Assembly (NCBI GenBank): GCA_019636445.1
Contig: JAHBXO010000001.1
Coordinates: 248,001 to 312,000 of the forward strand
From: Gemmataceae bacterium
Lineage (GTDB): Bacteria > Planctomycetota > Planctomycetia > Gemmatales > Gemmataceae
Direction: 5' to 3'
Length of the DNA stretch: 64,000 nt
Part shown: piece by piece, positions 44,220-53,664 of the stretch
Position numbering within the stretch: position 1 is the stretch's first letter
How the letters are laid out: each line of letters opens with the position of its first letter
Program-made: the position numbers and the translations under genes
Notes under the pieces: model-generated
What the model was told of the DNA's origin: nothing
Database searches by the model: none
What the model saw: the letters and a program-made list of their open reading frames with translations, nothing else

Positions 44220-44729
44220 ATGACAACTCCGCTGAATCCGCGCGTGGCCGTCTACACGGGCACTTTCGATCCCGTCCACCTCGGCCACCGGGACGCCATC
44301 GCCCGCGGCAGCCGGCTCTTCGATACCCTCATCGTTGGCGTCGGCATCAACCCGGACAAATCCACCTACTTCTCGCTCGACGAACGCGTCGAACTGCTGA
44401 ACGACGTCTGCGCCCCGTTCGGGAACGTCGAGGTGCACAAGTTCGAAGGCCTGGCGGTGCGCTTCGTGCGCCAGCTCGGCGCCCGCATCATGCTCCGCGG
44501 CCTGCGGACCCTCTCCGACATGGAGTACGAATTCACCATGTCGCTCATGAACGCGAACCTCGATCCGGAGATCGAGACGGTGTTCCTGATGGCGAAGGAG
44601 GAGTATTCGCACGTCAGCAGTTCGTTGCTCCGCCAGATCGCGACGCTGGGCGGCGACCTGTCGCGGTTCCTGCCGGACCGCGTGCGCGACGCGCTGCTGC
44701 ATAAAGTGAAGGAACGGAAGCGGCCGTGA
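44220..44729 (+). CDS. coaD: Phosphopantetheine adenylyltransferase
   Basis: A 169-residue nucleotidyltransferase catalysing the penultimate step of coenzyme A synthesis. It has TGTFDPVHLGH (residues 13-23, the T/HxGH site), LRGLRTLSDMEYEFTMSLMN and the C-terminal VSSSLLRQIATLGGDLSRFL, corresponding to the ISSTxxR motif. The length is standard. A first ATG at 44220 is right after the promoter region shared with leuD. Convergent with a DUF1559 gene, with a 1-bp gap. Confidence 0.97.
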   Translation: MTTPLNPRVAVYTGTFDPVHLGHRDAIARGSRLFDTLIVGVGINPDKSTYFSLDERVELLNDVCAPFGNVEVHKFEGLAVRFVRQLGARIMLRGLRTLSDMEYEFTMSLMNANLDPEIETVFLMAKEEYSHVSSSLLRQIATLGGDLSRFLPDRVRDALLHKVKERKRP

Positions 44730-44730
44730 A

Positions 44731-45645
44731 TCAATGATTCGTGAGGTCCACGGTCTCGCCGCCGGCGCGGGTGGCGAGCGCGGGGAGGATGTCCACGGCC
44801 GCGTACTTCAGGAATTTCACCGAACCGTCGGCGAAGACCCACTGGGCGCCGCCGGGGTGGACGCTCCAGAAGTGGTGCGCATCGCACGGGTCGATCACTT
44901 TTCCGGCTGCGTACAGATTCGGCGTCGGGCAGCCGATCGTCAGCAGGCTGCGATGCTCCGTGACGGCGAGGGCCGAGTCGTACGCGCTCCAGGCCCACCA
45001 TCCCCATTCGAAGTCCGGCGCCGGCGAGGGGGGGCGTTCGCCGAGCAGCAATGTATTGCTCGCGCCGTCGAGGATGTCCACGATGCGCGTGTCCGAGCTG
45101 CGGTGGATGACGCCGTCCTTCGGTCCGCCGAATTCCAGGTTGAGGTTCGTGTTCGACGGGCCGATCTGGTACGCGCTCCCCTCGACGGCGAGGTACGAGG
45201 TCAGCCCGAACTGCGGTCCGAGGTACTTGTAGTAGCCCCCGGTCGAGACCGAGAGGCTGCGAGGGTCGGAGTTGCAGGAAAAGAGGTGGATGAGGTTCTG
45301 CTGCGCGGAGAGGATTCCGAGATCCTGGAGGTTCTTCTGGTCGATGTGCGGGAGGATGAACGTGGCCCAGCTCTTGCGGGGCCGCGGATCGGGCGGCGTG
45401 GGGGTTTCCTTCGGCTCGCTGAAATTCCAGTATTCGTTGTAGGCCTGCGGGAACTTGCCCTGCTCGCTGTGGAAGTGGTGCAGGGCGAGGCCGAGCTGTT
45501 TGAGTTTGTTGGCGCAGGCGGCGCGGTTGGCGGTTTCGCGGGCGGCCTGCACGGCGGGCAGGATCAACCCGATCAGGATGCCGATGATCGCGATGACCAC
45601 GAGCAGTTCGAGGAGGGTGAACGCATTGCGGCGTCGGGCGGCCAT
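44731..45645 (-). CDS. DUF1559 prepilin-like protein (H-X9-DG family), second copy
   Basis: A 304-residue pseudopilin-like protein with leader MAARRRNA, then [20 protein letters not shown], the conserved [19 protein letters not shown] and the terminal [13 protein letters not shown] motif. It belongs to the same family as 21753-22784 but is clearly diverged. An internal pattern [27 protein letters not shown] is the DUF1559 central block. It is separated from the upstream gene by a terminator, so it is transcribed on its own. Confidence 0.92.
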   Translation of the reverse strand: MAARRRNAFTLLELLVVIAIIGILIGLILPAVQAARETANRAACANKLKQLGLALHHFHSEQGKFPQAYNEYWNFSEPKETPTPPDPRPRKSWATFILPHIDQKNLQDLGILSAQQNLIHLFSCNSDPRSLSVSTGGYYKYLGPQFGLTSYLAVEGSAYQIGPSNTNLNLEFGGPKDGVIHRSSDTRIVDILDGASNTLLLGERPPSPAPDFEWGWWAWSAYDSALAVTEHRSLLTIGCPTPNLYAAGKVIDPCDAHHFWSVHPGGAQWVFADGSVKFLKYAAVDILPALATRAGGETVDLTNH

Positions 45646-45661
45646 GCCGGGGGTCCTCCGG

Positions 45662-45700
45662 AAACGAAAACGGGGACGGCGCCGCTGGGCGCGTCCCCGT
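45662..45700 (-). terminator. Rho-independent terminator of the secreted hypothetical gene
   Basis: Read on the minus strand: acggggacgcgcc / gcgccgtccccgt stem with a small loop, followed by tttcgtttc. Confidence 0.8.
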
Positions 45701-45719
45701 GGTGCCTCGGGCTGAGGGC

Positions 45720-46217
45720 TTACTTCTTCTCGACGACCTGGCCGGTCGCCGCGTCGAAGCTGACGTCGCCCACGGTGAAGACGAGCGTTTCGCCGATCTT
45801 CTCGTACTTCATTTCGTTGAAGGTCTTGTCCTTCATGTGCTGGCCGGCGATTTCGAGCAGGCGGCCGTCGGGCAGCTTGGCCTTGGCGTCGGTCTGCTTC
45901 GCGATCAGGTTCGCCATGTCCTTCGCCACGGCGCTCATCGTCTTGCTCGTGTCCTTAACGATTGCGCCGGACTTCATTTCGACTTCGCGCTCGAACAGCA
46001 GGCGGTTGTTCCGGTCGTAGAGATAGAAGCCCATCACGACGGTGCCACTCGGCTTGGTTTCGACGCGGGAGCGCATGAGCTGGCCGGTCGGCTCGACGCC
46101 CATGGCGATCTTGAGGTTCTTTTCGAAGTCGGACGCAGACGCCTTCGGCGGGTCGGCCGCGAAGCCGGCGGAGGCGACCAGCGCGGTCGCCGCGAGCGCG
46201 GCGAAGAGTTTGAACAT
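45720..46217 (-). CDS. Small secreted hypothetical protein
   Basis: A 165-residue exported protein with signal peptide [20 protein letters not shown]. The mature part contains [20 protein letters not shown], a helical [20 protein letters not shown] and a C-terminal [20 protein letters not shown]. No known domain is recognised. ATG 46217 yields a textbook signal peptide; the longer frame start at 46286 does not. It has its own terminator. Possibly periplasmic. Confidence 0.78.
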   Translation of the reverse strand: MFKLFAALAATALVASAGFAADPPKASASDFEKNLKIAMGVEPTGQLMRSRVETKPSGTVVMGFYLYDRNNRLLFEREVEMKSGAIVKDTSKTMSAVAKDMANLIAKQTDAKAKLPDGRLLEIAGQHMKDKTFNEMKYEKIGETLVFTVGDVSFDAATGQVVEKK

Positions 46218-46352
46218 GCGAGTCTCCGGATGCGTGTTGGAAACGAAACTGGAATCAATGCTAACGTTCGGGTCAAAGGGGCACAACCCAAATTCCGCTT
46301 CCCTGCGACCGCGCCCGGCGGCGCGGCCCGCACGACCGGCATCACCGGCCGC

Positions 46353-46523
46353 TTACAGCTTGCCCGCTTCCTTGTACATCACGTGCTTCCGCACGATCGG
46401 GTCGAATTTCCGCAACTGGATGCGGTCCTTCGTGTTGTTCTTGTTCTTCTCGGTGAAGTAGCAGTGGTTGCTCTCGCTGCTCACCAGCTTGATGATGTGC
46501 CGGGCTTCCTTGTTCTTCGCCAT
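46353..46523 (-). CDS. rpmG: 50S ribosomal protein L33
   Basis: A 56-residue protein reading [20 protein letters not shown] then [20 protein letters not shown] and [16 protein letters not shown]. It is the L33 form without the CxxC zinc pairs. Its small size makes it easy to miss. It is divergent from the L31 gene with 155 bp between starts, so the two ribosomal proteins may share a regulatory region. Confidence 0.95.
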   Translation of the reverse strand: MAKNKEARHIIKLVSSESNHCYFTEKNKNNTKDRIQLRKFDPIVRKHVMYKEAGKL

Positions 46524-46576
46524 GGTCGACCTCGCGCCGCGCAGTTCGGGGAAATCGGAATTTTATCGCGCCGTCC

Positions 46577-46604
46577 TTGCGCGGCCAGACGATTTCGGTA
46601 TAAA
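46577..46604 (+). promoter_or_regulatory. Sigma-70-type promoter upstream of rpmE2
   Basis: TTGCGC (46577-46582), 16-bp spacer, TATAAA (46599-46604), about 75 bp before the L31 start. Confidence 0.45.
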
Positions 46605-46678
46605 CCTTGCCCGCGCCCGCCCCGGTTCCTATCGTAACAGACCACGAAACTCCTACACGACCACGGACCCGACCGGCC

Positions 46679-46972
46679 ATGAAAAAGGGCATCCACCCCA
46701 AGTACCGCCCCGTCGTCTTCCAGGACGCCGCCGCCAACTTCTCCTTCCTCTGCGGTTCGACCGTCGAGTGCAGTGAGACCATCAAGTGGGAAGACGGCCA
46801 GGAATATCCGCTCCACAAGGTGGAAATCTCCTCGGCCAGCCACCCGTTCTTCACCGGTAAGATGAAGTTCCTCGACACCACCGGCCGCGTCGAGAAGTTC
46901 CAGAACAAGTACAAGAACAGCGCCTACGCGAAGCGGACCGAACCCGCCGCCGCGCCCGAAGCGGCGAAGTAG
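46679..46972 (+). CDS. rpmE2: 50S ribosomal protein L31, type B
   Basis: A 97-residue type-B L31: [40 protein letters not shown], then [16 protein letters not shown] and an Ala/Pro-rich tail. It lacks the zinc-binding cysteines of type A, which in many bacteria makes it the zinc-sparing paralogue induced by Zur. I cannot see a Zur box with confidence. It is divergent from rpmG and followed by repeat elements. Confidence 0.93.
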   Translation: MKKGIHPKYRPVVFQDAAANFSFLCGSTVECSETIKWEDGQEYPLHKVEISSASHPFFTGKMKFLDTTGRVEKFQNKYKNSAYAKRTEPAAAPEAAK

Positions 46973-46988
46973 TTCAGGGGTCGGGAAT

Positions 46989-47032
46989 CAGGGGTCAGGG
47001 ATCAGGAGATATATCCTGAACCCTGACCCCTG
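46989..47032. repeat. GGGTCAGGGATCAGG-word hairpin
   Basis: Arms caggggtcagggatcaggag (46989 onward) and cctgaaccctgacccctg (to 47032) pair almost perfectly over about 20 bp with a tiny loop. A partial extra word (ggggtcgggaat) precedes the left arm. Same architecture as the other word-repeat hairpins in the window. Confidence 0.8.
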
Positions 47033-47054
47033 TTTCGTTATCGCTCCCGGCCCG

Positions 47055-47137
47055 CCGCGCTCGGCTCCGAAGACCCGTTTGGACCGCGGGAAGCTCCGCT
47101 GACAGGTCCAAACACTGGACCGTACTCGCCGCTAAAC
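47055..47137. repeat. Repeat K, long copy with internal hairpin
   Basis: Begins ccgcgctcggctccgaagac and ends cgccgctaaac, the two ends of the 39-bp repeat seen at 58825 and 59408. Here the ends are separated by an insert with a perfect 9-bp inverted repeat gtttggacc (47077-47085) / ggtccaaac (47105-47113). Confidence 0.65.
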
Positions 47138-47150
47138 TGTCTTCGTCTTT

Positions 47151-47183
<33 letters not shown>

Positions 47184-47190
47184 GTGACTT

Positions 47191-48258
47191 ATGTGGCCCG
47201 CGATGGAGCAGAAGCTGGCGCGGTACCGCGAACTGGAGGCGCAGCTCGGCGATCCCGCCGTCGCGGGTGATCCGGCGAAATTCGCCGTCGTCGCCAAGGA
47301 GCACGGGGGCCTCACCAAGTCCGTGAAACCCTACCAGGATTTTCTCGAACTCGACGCGGCGATCCGCGAGACCGAAGCGATGCTTGCCGATCCGGAGTTG
47401 AAGGCGATCGCCGAGGAGGAACTGGCCGGGATGCGGCCGCGGTACGAGGCGCTCAAGGCGAAGATCGAGGACCAACTGCTCGTCGAGCCTGGCGAGGACT
47501 TCGATCGTGTCTTCGTGGAAATCCGCGGCGGCACCGGCGGCGACGAGGCGGCCCTCTTCGCCGGCGACCTCTACGAGATGTACACGCGCTACGCACGGAC
47601 GCAGGGGTGGACCTGCGAGGAGATCTCGCACAGCCCCGGCGAGGCGGGCGGGTTCAAGGAAGTCGTCTTCAGCGTGAAGGGGGACGAGGTCTACCGGAAG
47701 TTGCGCTACGAGAGCGGCGGGCACCGGGTGCAGCGCGTGCCGAAGACGGAGACGCAGGGCCGCATTCACACGTCGGCGGCGACGGTGGCGGTGCTGCCGG
47801 AGCCGGACGAGGTTCAGGTGGAGATTCGGCCGGAGGACATCGAGTGGGAGAGGATGCGCGCGGGCGGCGCGGGTGGCCAGCACGTCAACAAGACCGAAAG
47901 CGCCGTGCGCATCTGGTATCGCAAGGGAACGCCGGACGAGATGGAAGTGAAGTGCCAGGACGAACGCAGCCAGGGGAAGAACTACGAGCGGGCCATGCGC
48001 ATCTTGCGCTCTCGCCTCTTCGAGCGGCAGCAGGAACGGCTGCACAAGGAGCGGGCCGACGCGCGGAAGTCTCAGATCGGCAGCGGGGACCGCAACAGCC
48101 GCATCCGCACCTACAACTTTTCCGAGAACCGCTGCACCGACCACCGCATCGGCGTGACCGTTTACAAGATGGACGTGATCCTCGGCGGCGAACTCGACCT
48201 GATCCTCCAGCCGATGCTGGACGCCGTAAAGGCCGAGCGCCTCGCCGCCGCGCGCTGA
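47191..48258 (+). CDS. prfA: Peptide chain release factor 1
   Basis: A 355-residue class I release factor for UAA and UAG. Domain 1 is helical (1-105), the catalytic GGQ loop is in RAGGAGGQHVNKTESAVRI, and the preceding VFVEIRGGTGGDEAALFAGD block is typical. The RF1 tripeptide region lies around GGHRVQRVPKTETQGRIHTS. ATG 47191 gives MWPAMEQKL, the usual planctomycete RF1 start. Its ribosome-binding region lies immediately next to a CCGAATT-word repeat. Confidence 0.97.
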   Translation: MWPAMEQKLARYRELEAQLGDPAVAGDPAKFAVVAKEHGGLTKSVKPYQDFLELDAAIRETEAMLADPELKAIAEEELAGMRPRYEALKAKIEDQLLVEPGEDFDRVFVEIRGGTGGDEAALFAGDLYEMYTRYARTQGWTCEEISHSPGEAGGFKEVVFSVKGDEVYRKLRYESGGHRVQRVPKTETQGRIHTSAATVAVLPEPDEVQVEIRPEDIEWERMRAGGAGGQHVNKTESAVRIWYRKGTPDEMEVKCQDERSQGKNYERAMRILRSRLFERQQERLHKERADARKSQIGSGDRNSRIRTYNFSENRCTDHRIGVTVYKMDVILGGELDLILQPMLDAVKAERLAAAR

Positions 48259-48265
48259 GGCGCGA

Positions 48266-48817
48266 TCAGAAGTTCCCCAGCGTCTTGCGGAAGCGCTCGA
48301 TGCAGCTGCGCACTTCCGCCGCGCCGTCCTCGTGCGATGCCCAGCCGAGCGCCTCGATCTGCACGCCTTCCAGTTGCTTGTAGGTGCTGAAGAAGTGCTC
48401 CACCTCGCGCAGGAAGTGCTTGGGCACGTCCTCCAGCTTCCGCATCGCGTCGAAGAGCGGATCCTTGTTCGGCACGGCGAGGATCTTGAAGTCGTTCTGG
48501 TTCTTGTCGCGCATCTTGAAGATGCCGACGATGCGCGCCTCGATGAGGCAACCGGAGAAGGTCGGCTCGTTCACCATGACGAGGATGTCGAGCGGGTCGT
48601 TGTCTTCGGCGAGCGTCTGCGGGATGAAGCCGTAGTCGCCGGGGTAGACCGCGGAGCTGTAGAGGTAGCGGTCCATCTTGATGAGGCCGGTCTGCTTGTC
48701 GACCTCGAACTTCGTGCGGCGGCCCTTGGGGATTTCGACGATCACGTTCGCGACGGACGACTCGCCGGTGCCGGGCGGGATCATCATGTAGTCGCGGGCG
48801 AAGTCGCGGCGCATCAT
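48266..48817 (-). CDS. ppa: Inorganic pyrophosphatase (soluble, family I)
   Basis: A 183-residue family I pyrophosphatase that hydrolyses PPi to drive biosynthesis. It has PKGRRTKFEVDKQTGLIKMDR, YPGDYGFIPQTLAEDNDPLD with the metal-binding DNDPLD, and KDPLFDAMRKLEDVPKHFL. All expected Asp, Lys and Arg positions are visible. The start is ATG 48817, or 48814 immediately after. Convergent with prfA (7-bp gap) and divergent from tdk. Confidence 0.95.
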   Translation of the reverse strand: MMRRDFARDYMMIPPGTGESSVANVIVEIPKGRRTKFEVDKQTGLIKMDRYLYSSAVYPGDYGFIPQTLAEDNDPLDILVMVNEPTFSGCLIEARIVGIFKMRDKNQNDFKILAVPNKDPLFDAMRKLEDVPKHFLREVEHFFSTYKQLEGVQIEALGWASHEDGAAEVRSCIERFRKTLGNF

Positions 48818-48919
48818 CGGCGGAATCCTCGTTCGAAAAGGCTATTCTAGGCCCGGAGCGGGCCGGGAAACCGGCCGCGGCGGATTGCGGCGATTTGTCC
48901 GTCGGTACAATCCCACCTT

Positions 48920-49513
48920 ATGGCGAAACTGTTCTTCTACTACTCGACGATGAACGCGGGGAAGTCGACGGCGCTGTTGCAGGCGGCGCACAACTATGCC
49001 GAGCGCGGCATGACGACGATGCTGTTCACGGCGAAGCTCGACGACCGCGCCGGCGGCCGCATCGGCTCGCGCATCGGCATCGACGCCGAGGCCATCCCCT
49101 TCGACGCGGCCACCGACTTCTGGAACCTCTGCGCTCCCCGCAAGCCGCACTGCGTGCTCATCGACGAGGCGCAGTTCCTCACGAAGGAACAGGTCCGGCA
49201 GCTCTCGCAGGTCGTGGACGAGGCCGACATCCCGGTGATGTGCTACGGGCTGCGCACCGACTTCCGCGGCGAGCTGTTCGCCGGCAGCGCCGCGCTCCTG
49301 GCGTGGGCCGACACGCTCGCCGAACTCAAGACCATCTGCTGTTGCGGCAAGAAAGCGACCATGGTCGTGCGCGTCGCGCCGGACGGCACCGTCGAACGCG
49401 AAGGCAAGCAGGTCGAGATCGGCGGCAACGACCGCTACGTGCCGCTCTGCCGCCGCCACTTTTCCGAATCGATCCGCACCGGCCGCTGTACCGGATGGAA
49501 GGCGGACTCGTAG
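48920..49513 (+). CDS. tdk: Thymidine kinase (type II)
   Basis: A 197-residue salvage kinase phosphorylating thymidine. The P-loop STMNAGKST is at residues 9-17, the Walker B region is [11 protein letters not shown], and the lid and zinc site contain [14 protein letters not shown] and PLCRRHF, with the C-terminal C-x2-C partly represented by C and H. The length is standard. Start ATG 48920 lies 103 bp from the divergent ppa start. Followed by a secreted hydrolase 32 bp on. Confidence 0.95.
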   Translation: MAKLFFYYSTMNAGKSTALLQAAHNYAERGMTTMLFTAKLDDRAGGRIGSRIGIDAEAIPFDAATDFWNLCAPRKPHCVLIDEAQFLTKEQVRQLSQVVDEADIPVMCYGLRTDFRGELFAGSAALLAWADTLAELKTICCCGKKATMVVRVAPDGTVEREGKQVEIGGNDRYVPLCRRHFSESIRTGRCTGWKADS

Positions 49514-49544
49514 AACGGCTTCTCCCCCCGCCGGAGATCACCTC

Positions 49545-51455
49545 ATGCGATTCGCGATCGTCCTCCTCCTTCCGGTCCTCCTCGCCGCCGAACCGCCGAC
49601 CAGCTTTCTCGACTTCGTCAAAGGTCAGGCGAAGGCGATGCGCTCCGGCGACAAGCCGCCGGCGACGCTCGACGAGTGGTCGAAGCAACGCTCGGAGCTG
49701 CAAGCCCGATTGACGGCGGCCTTCGGCGGCTTCCCGGACAAGCCCTGCGACCTCGACGTGCAGAAGTTCGGCGAACTGAAACGCGACGGCTACACTGTCG
49801 AGAAGCTCACCATCCAGACGATGCCCGGCGTTCGCATGACGGCGAACGCCTACGTCCCGCACAAGTCCGGCAAGCTCCCGGCGCTGCTCATGGTCCACGG
49901 CCACTGGAAGGGAGCGAAGCAGGACCCGACCGTGCAGGCACGCTGCATTGGAGCCGCGAAGCTCGGCTTCTTCGTGCTCTGCGTCGATGCCTTCGGTGCC
50001 GGCGAACGCGCCATCGGCACCGCCCTCGGCGAGTATCACGGCGAGATGGCCGGCGCGCTGCTGCTCCCCCTCGGCCGGCCGCTCGCCGGCATCCAGGTCT
50101 ACGAAAACCGCCGCGCCGTCGATTACCTGCTTACCCGGCCGGAAGTCGACGGCGAGCGCATCGGCGTGACGGGCGCGAGCGGCGGCGGCAACCAGACGAT
50201 GTACGCCGCCGCGATGGACGAGCGGCTGAAGGCGGCCGTGCCGGTCTGTTCGGTCGGGAACTATCAGGCGTATCTCGGTGCCGCGTGTTGCATGTGCGAG
50301 GTCGTGCCGGGCGCCCTGAGCTTCACGGAGGAATCGGGCCTGCTGGCGATGGTCGCGCCGCGGGCGCTCATGATCGTGAGCGCCACGCGGGACGCCCCGC
50401 AGTTCTCCGTGGGCGCGGCCAAGGTGTCGATCGCGGGCGCGATGCCGGTCTTCAAACTCTTCGGCAAAGAGAAGAGTTTCCAGCACGCCGTCTTCGAGAG
50501 CGGCCACGATTACAGCAAGCCGATGCGCGAGGCGATGTACGGCTGGATGACGAAGCACCTCAAGGGCGAAGGCGACGGCAGCCCGATCCCGGAGCCGAAG
50601 TTCGAGACCGAGAAGCCGGAAGACCTGCGCTGCTTCCCCGGCGATACGCGGCCGAAGGATTTCGTGACGCTGCCGAAGTTCGCGGCGCGGGAGGCCGGCG
50701 AACTGTTGAAACGCGATCGCGACCGGGATGATCGCTGGATGAGCCTGGTCAAAATGCTTCGGATGCGGACGGACGAATCGGGTGAACCGCAATTGAAGAT
50801 GTCCGCCTTTGAAGGGAAGACGCGGACAACGGTGATTCTGGTCACCTTCGAAGACCCCGAGAAGATCGTGAAGGGGGAATTGGCCCAGGCGATTCGAGCG
50901 GCCGGGCATCGCCTCGTGGTGCTGGAGCCTCGGGCGACCGGAAGCACGGCGGTGGCGCGCGATGTGGTCGGGCGCGCCCCGGATCACAACTCGGCGGAGT
51001 GGTCCTTGTGGCTGGGCCGCCCGCTGCTTGCCCAGTGGGTCAACGATGTCTCGCGCATCGCGGATCGGGAAAAGTCGGAAGGGCTGGTCGTCATCGGCGA
51101 AGGCCCGGCCGGTTTGATCGCGCTGGCCGCGGCCGCGGCCGAACGGCGCGTCGCGAAGGCGGTCGCCATCAACTCGCTGGCCAGCTTCGTGTCGGATGAA
51201 CCCTATGTCGGCCAGCGGCTTGGCACGATCGTACCGGGCCTGCTTCGCCACGTCGGCGACGTGGGGCACATCATCGCGATCGCGATGCCCAAGCGAATCG
51301 TGATCGCCGGAGGCGTCAACGGTGTTGGAAAGCCATTGACAGCCGCCCAGATTCGCGAGGCATACAAGCCGGCCTCCGGATCGTTCACGGATGACTGCCT
51401 GAAGATCGTCGACAAAGCGACGCCCGCCGAGATCCTGAAACTCCTCGACAAATAG
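49545..51455 (+). CDS. Secreted alpha/beta hydrolase (acetyl-xylan-esterase/AXE1-like)
   Basis: A 636-residue exported hydrolase (signal MRFAIVLLLPVLLA). The N-terminal hydrolase domain (about 45-345) has LLMVHGHWKGAKQ, the nucleophile elbow GASGGGNQT (S212) and a late His in FESGHDYSKPMREAM. A second, degenerate domain of about 250 residues (TVILVTFEDPEKIVKGELAQ onward, with VVIGEGPAGLIALAAAAAER) looks like another alpha/beta fold lacking an obvious Ser elbow. Similar two-domain proteins are frequent in planctomycetes. Substrate unknown; polysaccharide de-esterification is inferred. Confidence 0.82.
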   Translation: MRFAIVLLLPVLLAAEPPTSFLDFVKGQAKAMRSGDKPPATLDEWSKQRSELQARLTAAFGGFPDKPCDLDVQKFGELKRDGYTVEKLTIQTMPGVRMTANAYVPHKSGKLPALLMVHGHWKGAKQDPTVQARCIGAAKLGFFVLCVDAFGAGERAIGTALGEYHGEMAGALLLPLGRPLAGIQVYENRRAVDYLLTRPEVDGERIGVTGASGGGNQTMYAAAMDERLKAAVPVCSVGNYQAYLGAACCMCEVVPGALSFTEESGLLAMVAPRALMIVSATRDAPQFSVGAAKVSIAGAMPVFKLFGKEKSFQHAVFESGHDYSKPMREAMYGWMTKHLKGEGDGSPIPEPKFETEKPEDLRCFPGDTRPKDFVTLPKFAAREAGELLKRDRDRDDRWMSLVKMLRMRTDESGEPQLKMSAFEGKTRTTVILVTFEDPEKIVKGELAQAIRAAGHRLVVLEPRATGSTAVARDVVGRAPDHNSAEWSLWLGRPLLAQWVNDVSRIADREKSEGLVVIGEGPAGLIALAAAAAERRVAKAVAINSLASFVSDEPYVGQRLGTIVPGLLRHVGDVGHIIAIAMPKRIVIAGGVNGVGKPLTAAQIREAYKPASGSFTDDCLKIVDKATPAEILKLLDK

Positions 51456-51473
51456 CGACGGGCCGACCCACTG

Positions 51474-52898
51474 CTATTTGACCAGGACCTTCGCGAAGGT
51501 CATTCGCGAGCAGAGATCGCGGTAATACTCCGGCACTTCGCCGCACGATGCGTAACCGCAGCGGAGCAGGAACTGCCGGAGATCGCCCTTCTCCGGCGTG
51601 GACGAAAGGCTCGCGAGTACGAACCGCCCGCCGGCCGCGACAATCTGCGCCTCCAGATGCGCCAGCAGCGCCCGGCCGGCTCCTTGCATGCGAAACGACG
51701 GCTGGACGTGGATCGAATCGACGGCGTAAACGCCCTCGGCCACATCCATCAGCGACGCCCGCGCGTCGCCGACGTCGGGAATCGTGCTGGAGACCGGTGT
51801 CGCACCGTTCACCACGGGCCAGGCTTTCGATTCCGGCACCGTTGCCGCGGCCGCCTTCGCCGCGCTCCAACCCTCCGCCAGTTCCGGCTTCGGGCCGCGC
51901 CGCAGCGCCGACTTCACCAGACCGAGAATGAATTCCTCATACGGAATCTGCGCCGTCGTCAGCGCCGCCGCCACGCCCGCCAGCGGGTTGATGCACGGGT
52001 TCGGGTTCACCTCCAGAATGTACGGCTCGCCGTCGGCCGTCAGCCGCACGTCCACCCGCGCGTAGTCGCGATAGCCCACCAGTTCGCTCGCGCGAATACT
52101 CAGTTCGCTCAGCGTCCGTTCGATCGCCGGGTCGATCGGGTCGGGCGGGTTCTTCACCGGTGTCGCCTTGTAGTCGCGCGATTCGGGCTTCCACTTTGCG
52201 TCGAAGCTGACGATCGGCCAGATCGGATCCACGTCGTCTTCGAGGAAGACGATCTCGGTGAAGGGAAGCGTCACGGTCTCCGTGCCGCGATTCCAGACCG
52301 TGATGTGGAACTCGCGGCCGCGGATGAACTGTTCGACAAGCACCGGCCCGCCGTAGGTCTTGAAGATGTAGGCCACGCGGTCCGCGAGCGCTCGCGGAGT
52401 CGTGACGACGGCGTTCTGATCGATGCCGACGCTGGCGTCCTGGAGCGCCGGCTTCACGATCACCGGCCAGGACAGTTCACACTCCGGCACGTTCGGTGTT
52501 TCGAGCAGGAGAAAGGGGGCCGTGGGCAGACCGGCCGTGCGCAGGAGTTGTTTCGTCAGGGGTTTCGACTTCGCGATCAGGATCGGCTGCACTGACGACC
52601 CGGTGAACGGGATGCGCAGGAGTTCGAGCAGCCCGGCGACGTACGTCTCGCTTTCGCCCCAGCCGGCGGTGCCTTCGTAGACGTTGAAGACGACGTCCGG
52701 CGCCTGCGCGCGGAGGCCGTCGAGGATGGCGGCCGGATCGGTGCCGACGCCGAGGCGCGCGAAGGGGAGACCGGAGTCAAGCAGGATCTTCGAGACGACG
52801 TCGACCGTGTCGAGCACGTCGCGCTCGCTGTCGGCGTCCGGATGGTCCGGCGGCAGGGTCGGCTCGTTGTACAGAATCGTGACGCGGGGGAGACGCAT
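51474..52898 (-). CDS. ATP-grasp ligase (Ddl-like) fused to a C-terminal GNAT domain
   Basis: A 474-residue fusion. The ATP-grasp part (about 1-330) has the ATP-binding lysine region WPVIVKPALQDASVGI and the metal-binding ARVDVRLTADGEPYILEVNP followed by NPCINP, as in D-Ala-D-Ala ligases. The GNAT part (about 390-474) has VDSIHVQPSFRMQGAGRALL with R-x-x-G-x-G. It should join a carboxylate to an amine using ATP and acetylate a product or substrate. An ATG at 52916 overlapping the DUF4058 stop (TGATG) is an alternative start. It is the last gene of the kamA cluster. Confidence 0.87.
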   Translation of the reverse strand: MRLPRVTILYNEPTLPPDHPDADSERDVLDTVDVVSKILLDSGLPFARLGVGTDPAAILDGLRAQAPDVVFNVYEGTAGWGESETYVAGLLELLRIPFTGSSVQPILIAKSKPLTKQLLRTAGLPTAPFLLLETPNVPECELSWPVIVKPALQDASVGIDQNAVVTTPRALADRVAYIFKTYGGPVLVEQFIRGREFHITVWNRGTETVTLPFTEIVFLEDDVDPIWPIVSFDAKWKPESRDYKATPVKNPPDPIDPAIERTLSELSIRASELVGYRDYARVDVRLTADGEPYILEVNPNPCINPLAGVAAALTTAQIPYEEFILGLVKSALRRGPKPELAEGWSAAKAAAATVPESKAWPVVNGATPVSSTIPDVGDARASLMDVAEGVYAVDSIHVQPSFRMQGAGRALLAHLEAQIVAAGGRFVLASLSSTPEKGDLRQFLLRCGYASCGEVPEYYRDLCSRMTFAKVLVK

Positions 52899-52915
52899 GG
52901 AGGGAGGAACTTCCA

Positions 52916-53650
52916 TCAGGTGGCGGGAGCTTCGAGTTTGCGGCGGTAAGGGAGGGGCAAATCCTCCCAAGCCTTGAGATACGTAGCTTCGAGCGGTAGC
53001 CGAACGTAGATTGTCGGCGAGAGAAACAGCGGTAACTCCGGGAGCGGGTCACCAACCGCGAGCGGTTCTACGTAGGCCGTCACCTCTTGGTCGACGAGGT
53101 ACGAGACGGTCGTGCGATCCTTTCCTTGGGGGAATAGGAAGGGTTCATCCTGCAGTTCATCCCATATCCGACCGTGGATTCCCTGGGGATCTCGTTTGCC
53201 GGGTGGGAGTAAGTCGATCGCGACCAGGTGGATTCCTTCGGCCAAAAATGCGAGTGATTTTTCGAGGAACGATCCAATCGCATGCTTGCTGCTTTTATTG
53301 CCCGGCGAGACGATTTCCATCACGGCGACGAGGTCACCATCGACGTGCCGGATCGCGATTCGATTGGCTTTCCGAGCATAAACGTCGATATCGGCCATCG
53401 CGACAATTTGTGATTTCGGCGGATGCTCGATAACACCGACTCCACCTCTGTCGTCGCCGGGTCCTTCGATCTGTCCGAAATCGAGCGCCAACAAATCGGG
53501 GATCGGTTTGGATGCGACTTGTTCGGCTAGCGCGAAATACCTCGACGGCAAGACACCGTGATTCAGCGATGCGCAGAGATACGTAATCCACGTGTGGTGG
53601 AAGTGGTGAAACGTCCCCGCCCTTACTTTCGTCCAGTCGTGAACCGGCAT
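52916..53650 (-). CDS. DUF4058 family protein (in the kamA cluster)
   Basis: A 244-residue soluble protein beginning MPVHDWTKVRAGTFHHFHHT, the usual start of this family branch. The central IAIRHVDGDLVAVMEIVSPG then NKSSKHAIGSF repeats the E...K arrangement seen in the first DUF4058 gene. It lies 14 bp after the first ATP-grasp gene, and its stop touches an ATG of the ATP-grasp/GNAT gene, so it is embedded in the operon. Whether it belongs functionally or is a passenger is unclear. Confidence 0.83.
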   Translation of the reverse strand: MPVHDWTKVRAGTFHHFHHTWITYLCASLNHGVLPSRYFALAEQVASKPIPDLLALDFGQIEGPGDDRGGVGVIEHPPKSQIVAMADIDVYARKANRIAIRHVDGDLVAVMEIVSPGNKSSKHAIGSFLEKSLAFLAEGIHLVAIDLLPPGKRDPQGIHGRIWDELQDEPFLFPQGKDRTTVSYLVDQEVTAYVEPLAVGDPLPELPLFLSPTIYVRLPLEATYLKAWEDLPLPYRRKLEAPAT

Positions 53651-53664
53651 AGTGGTCCCCTCCG

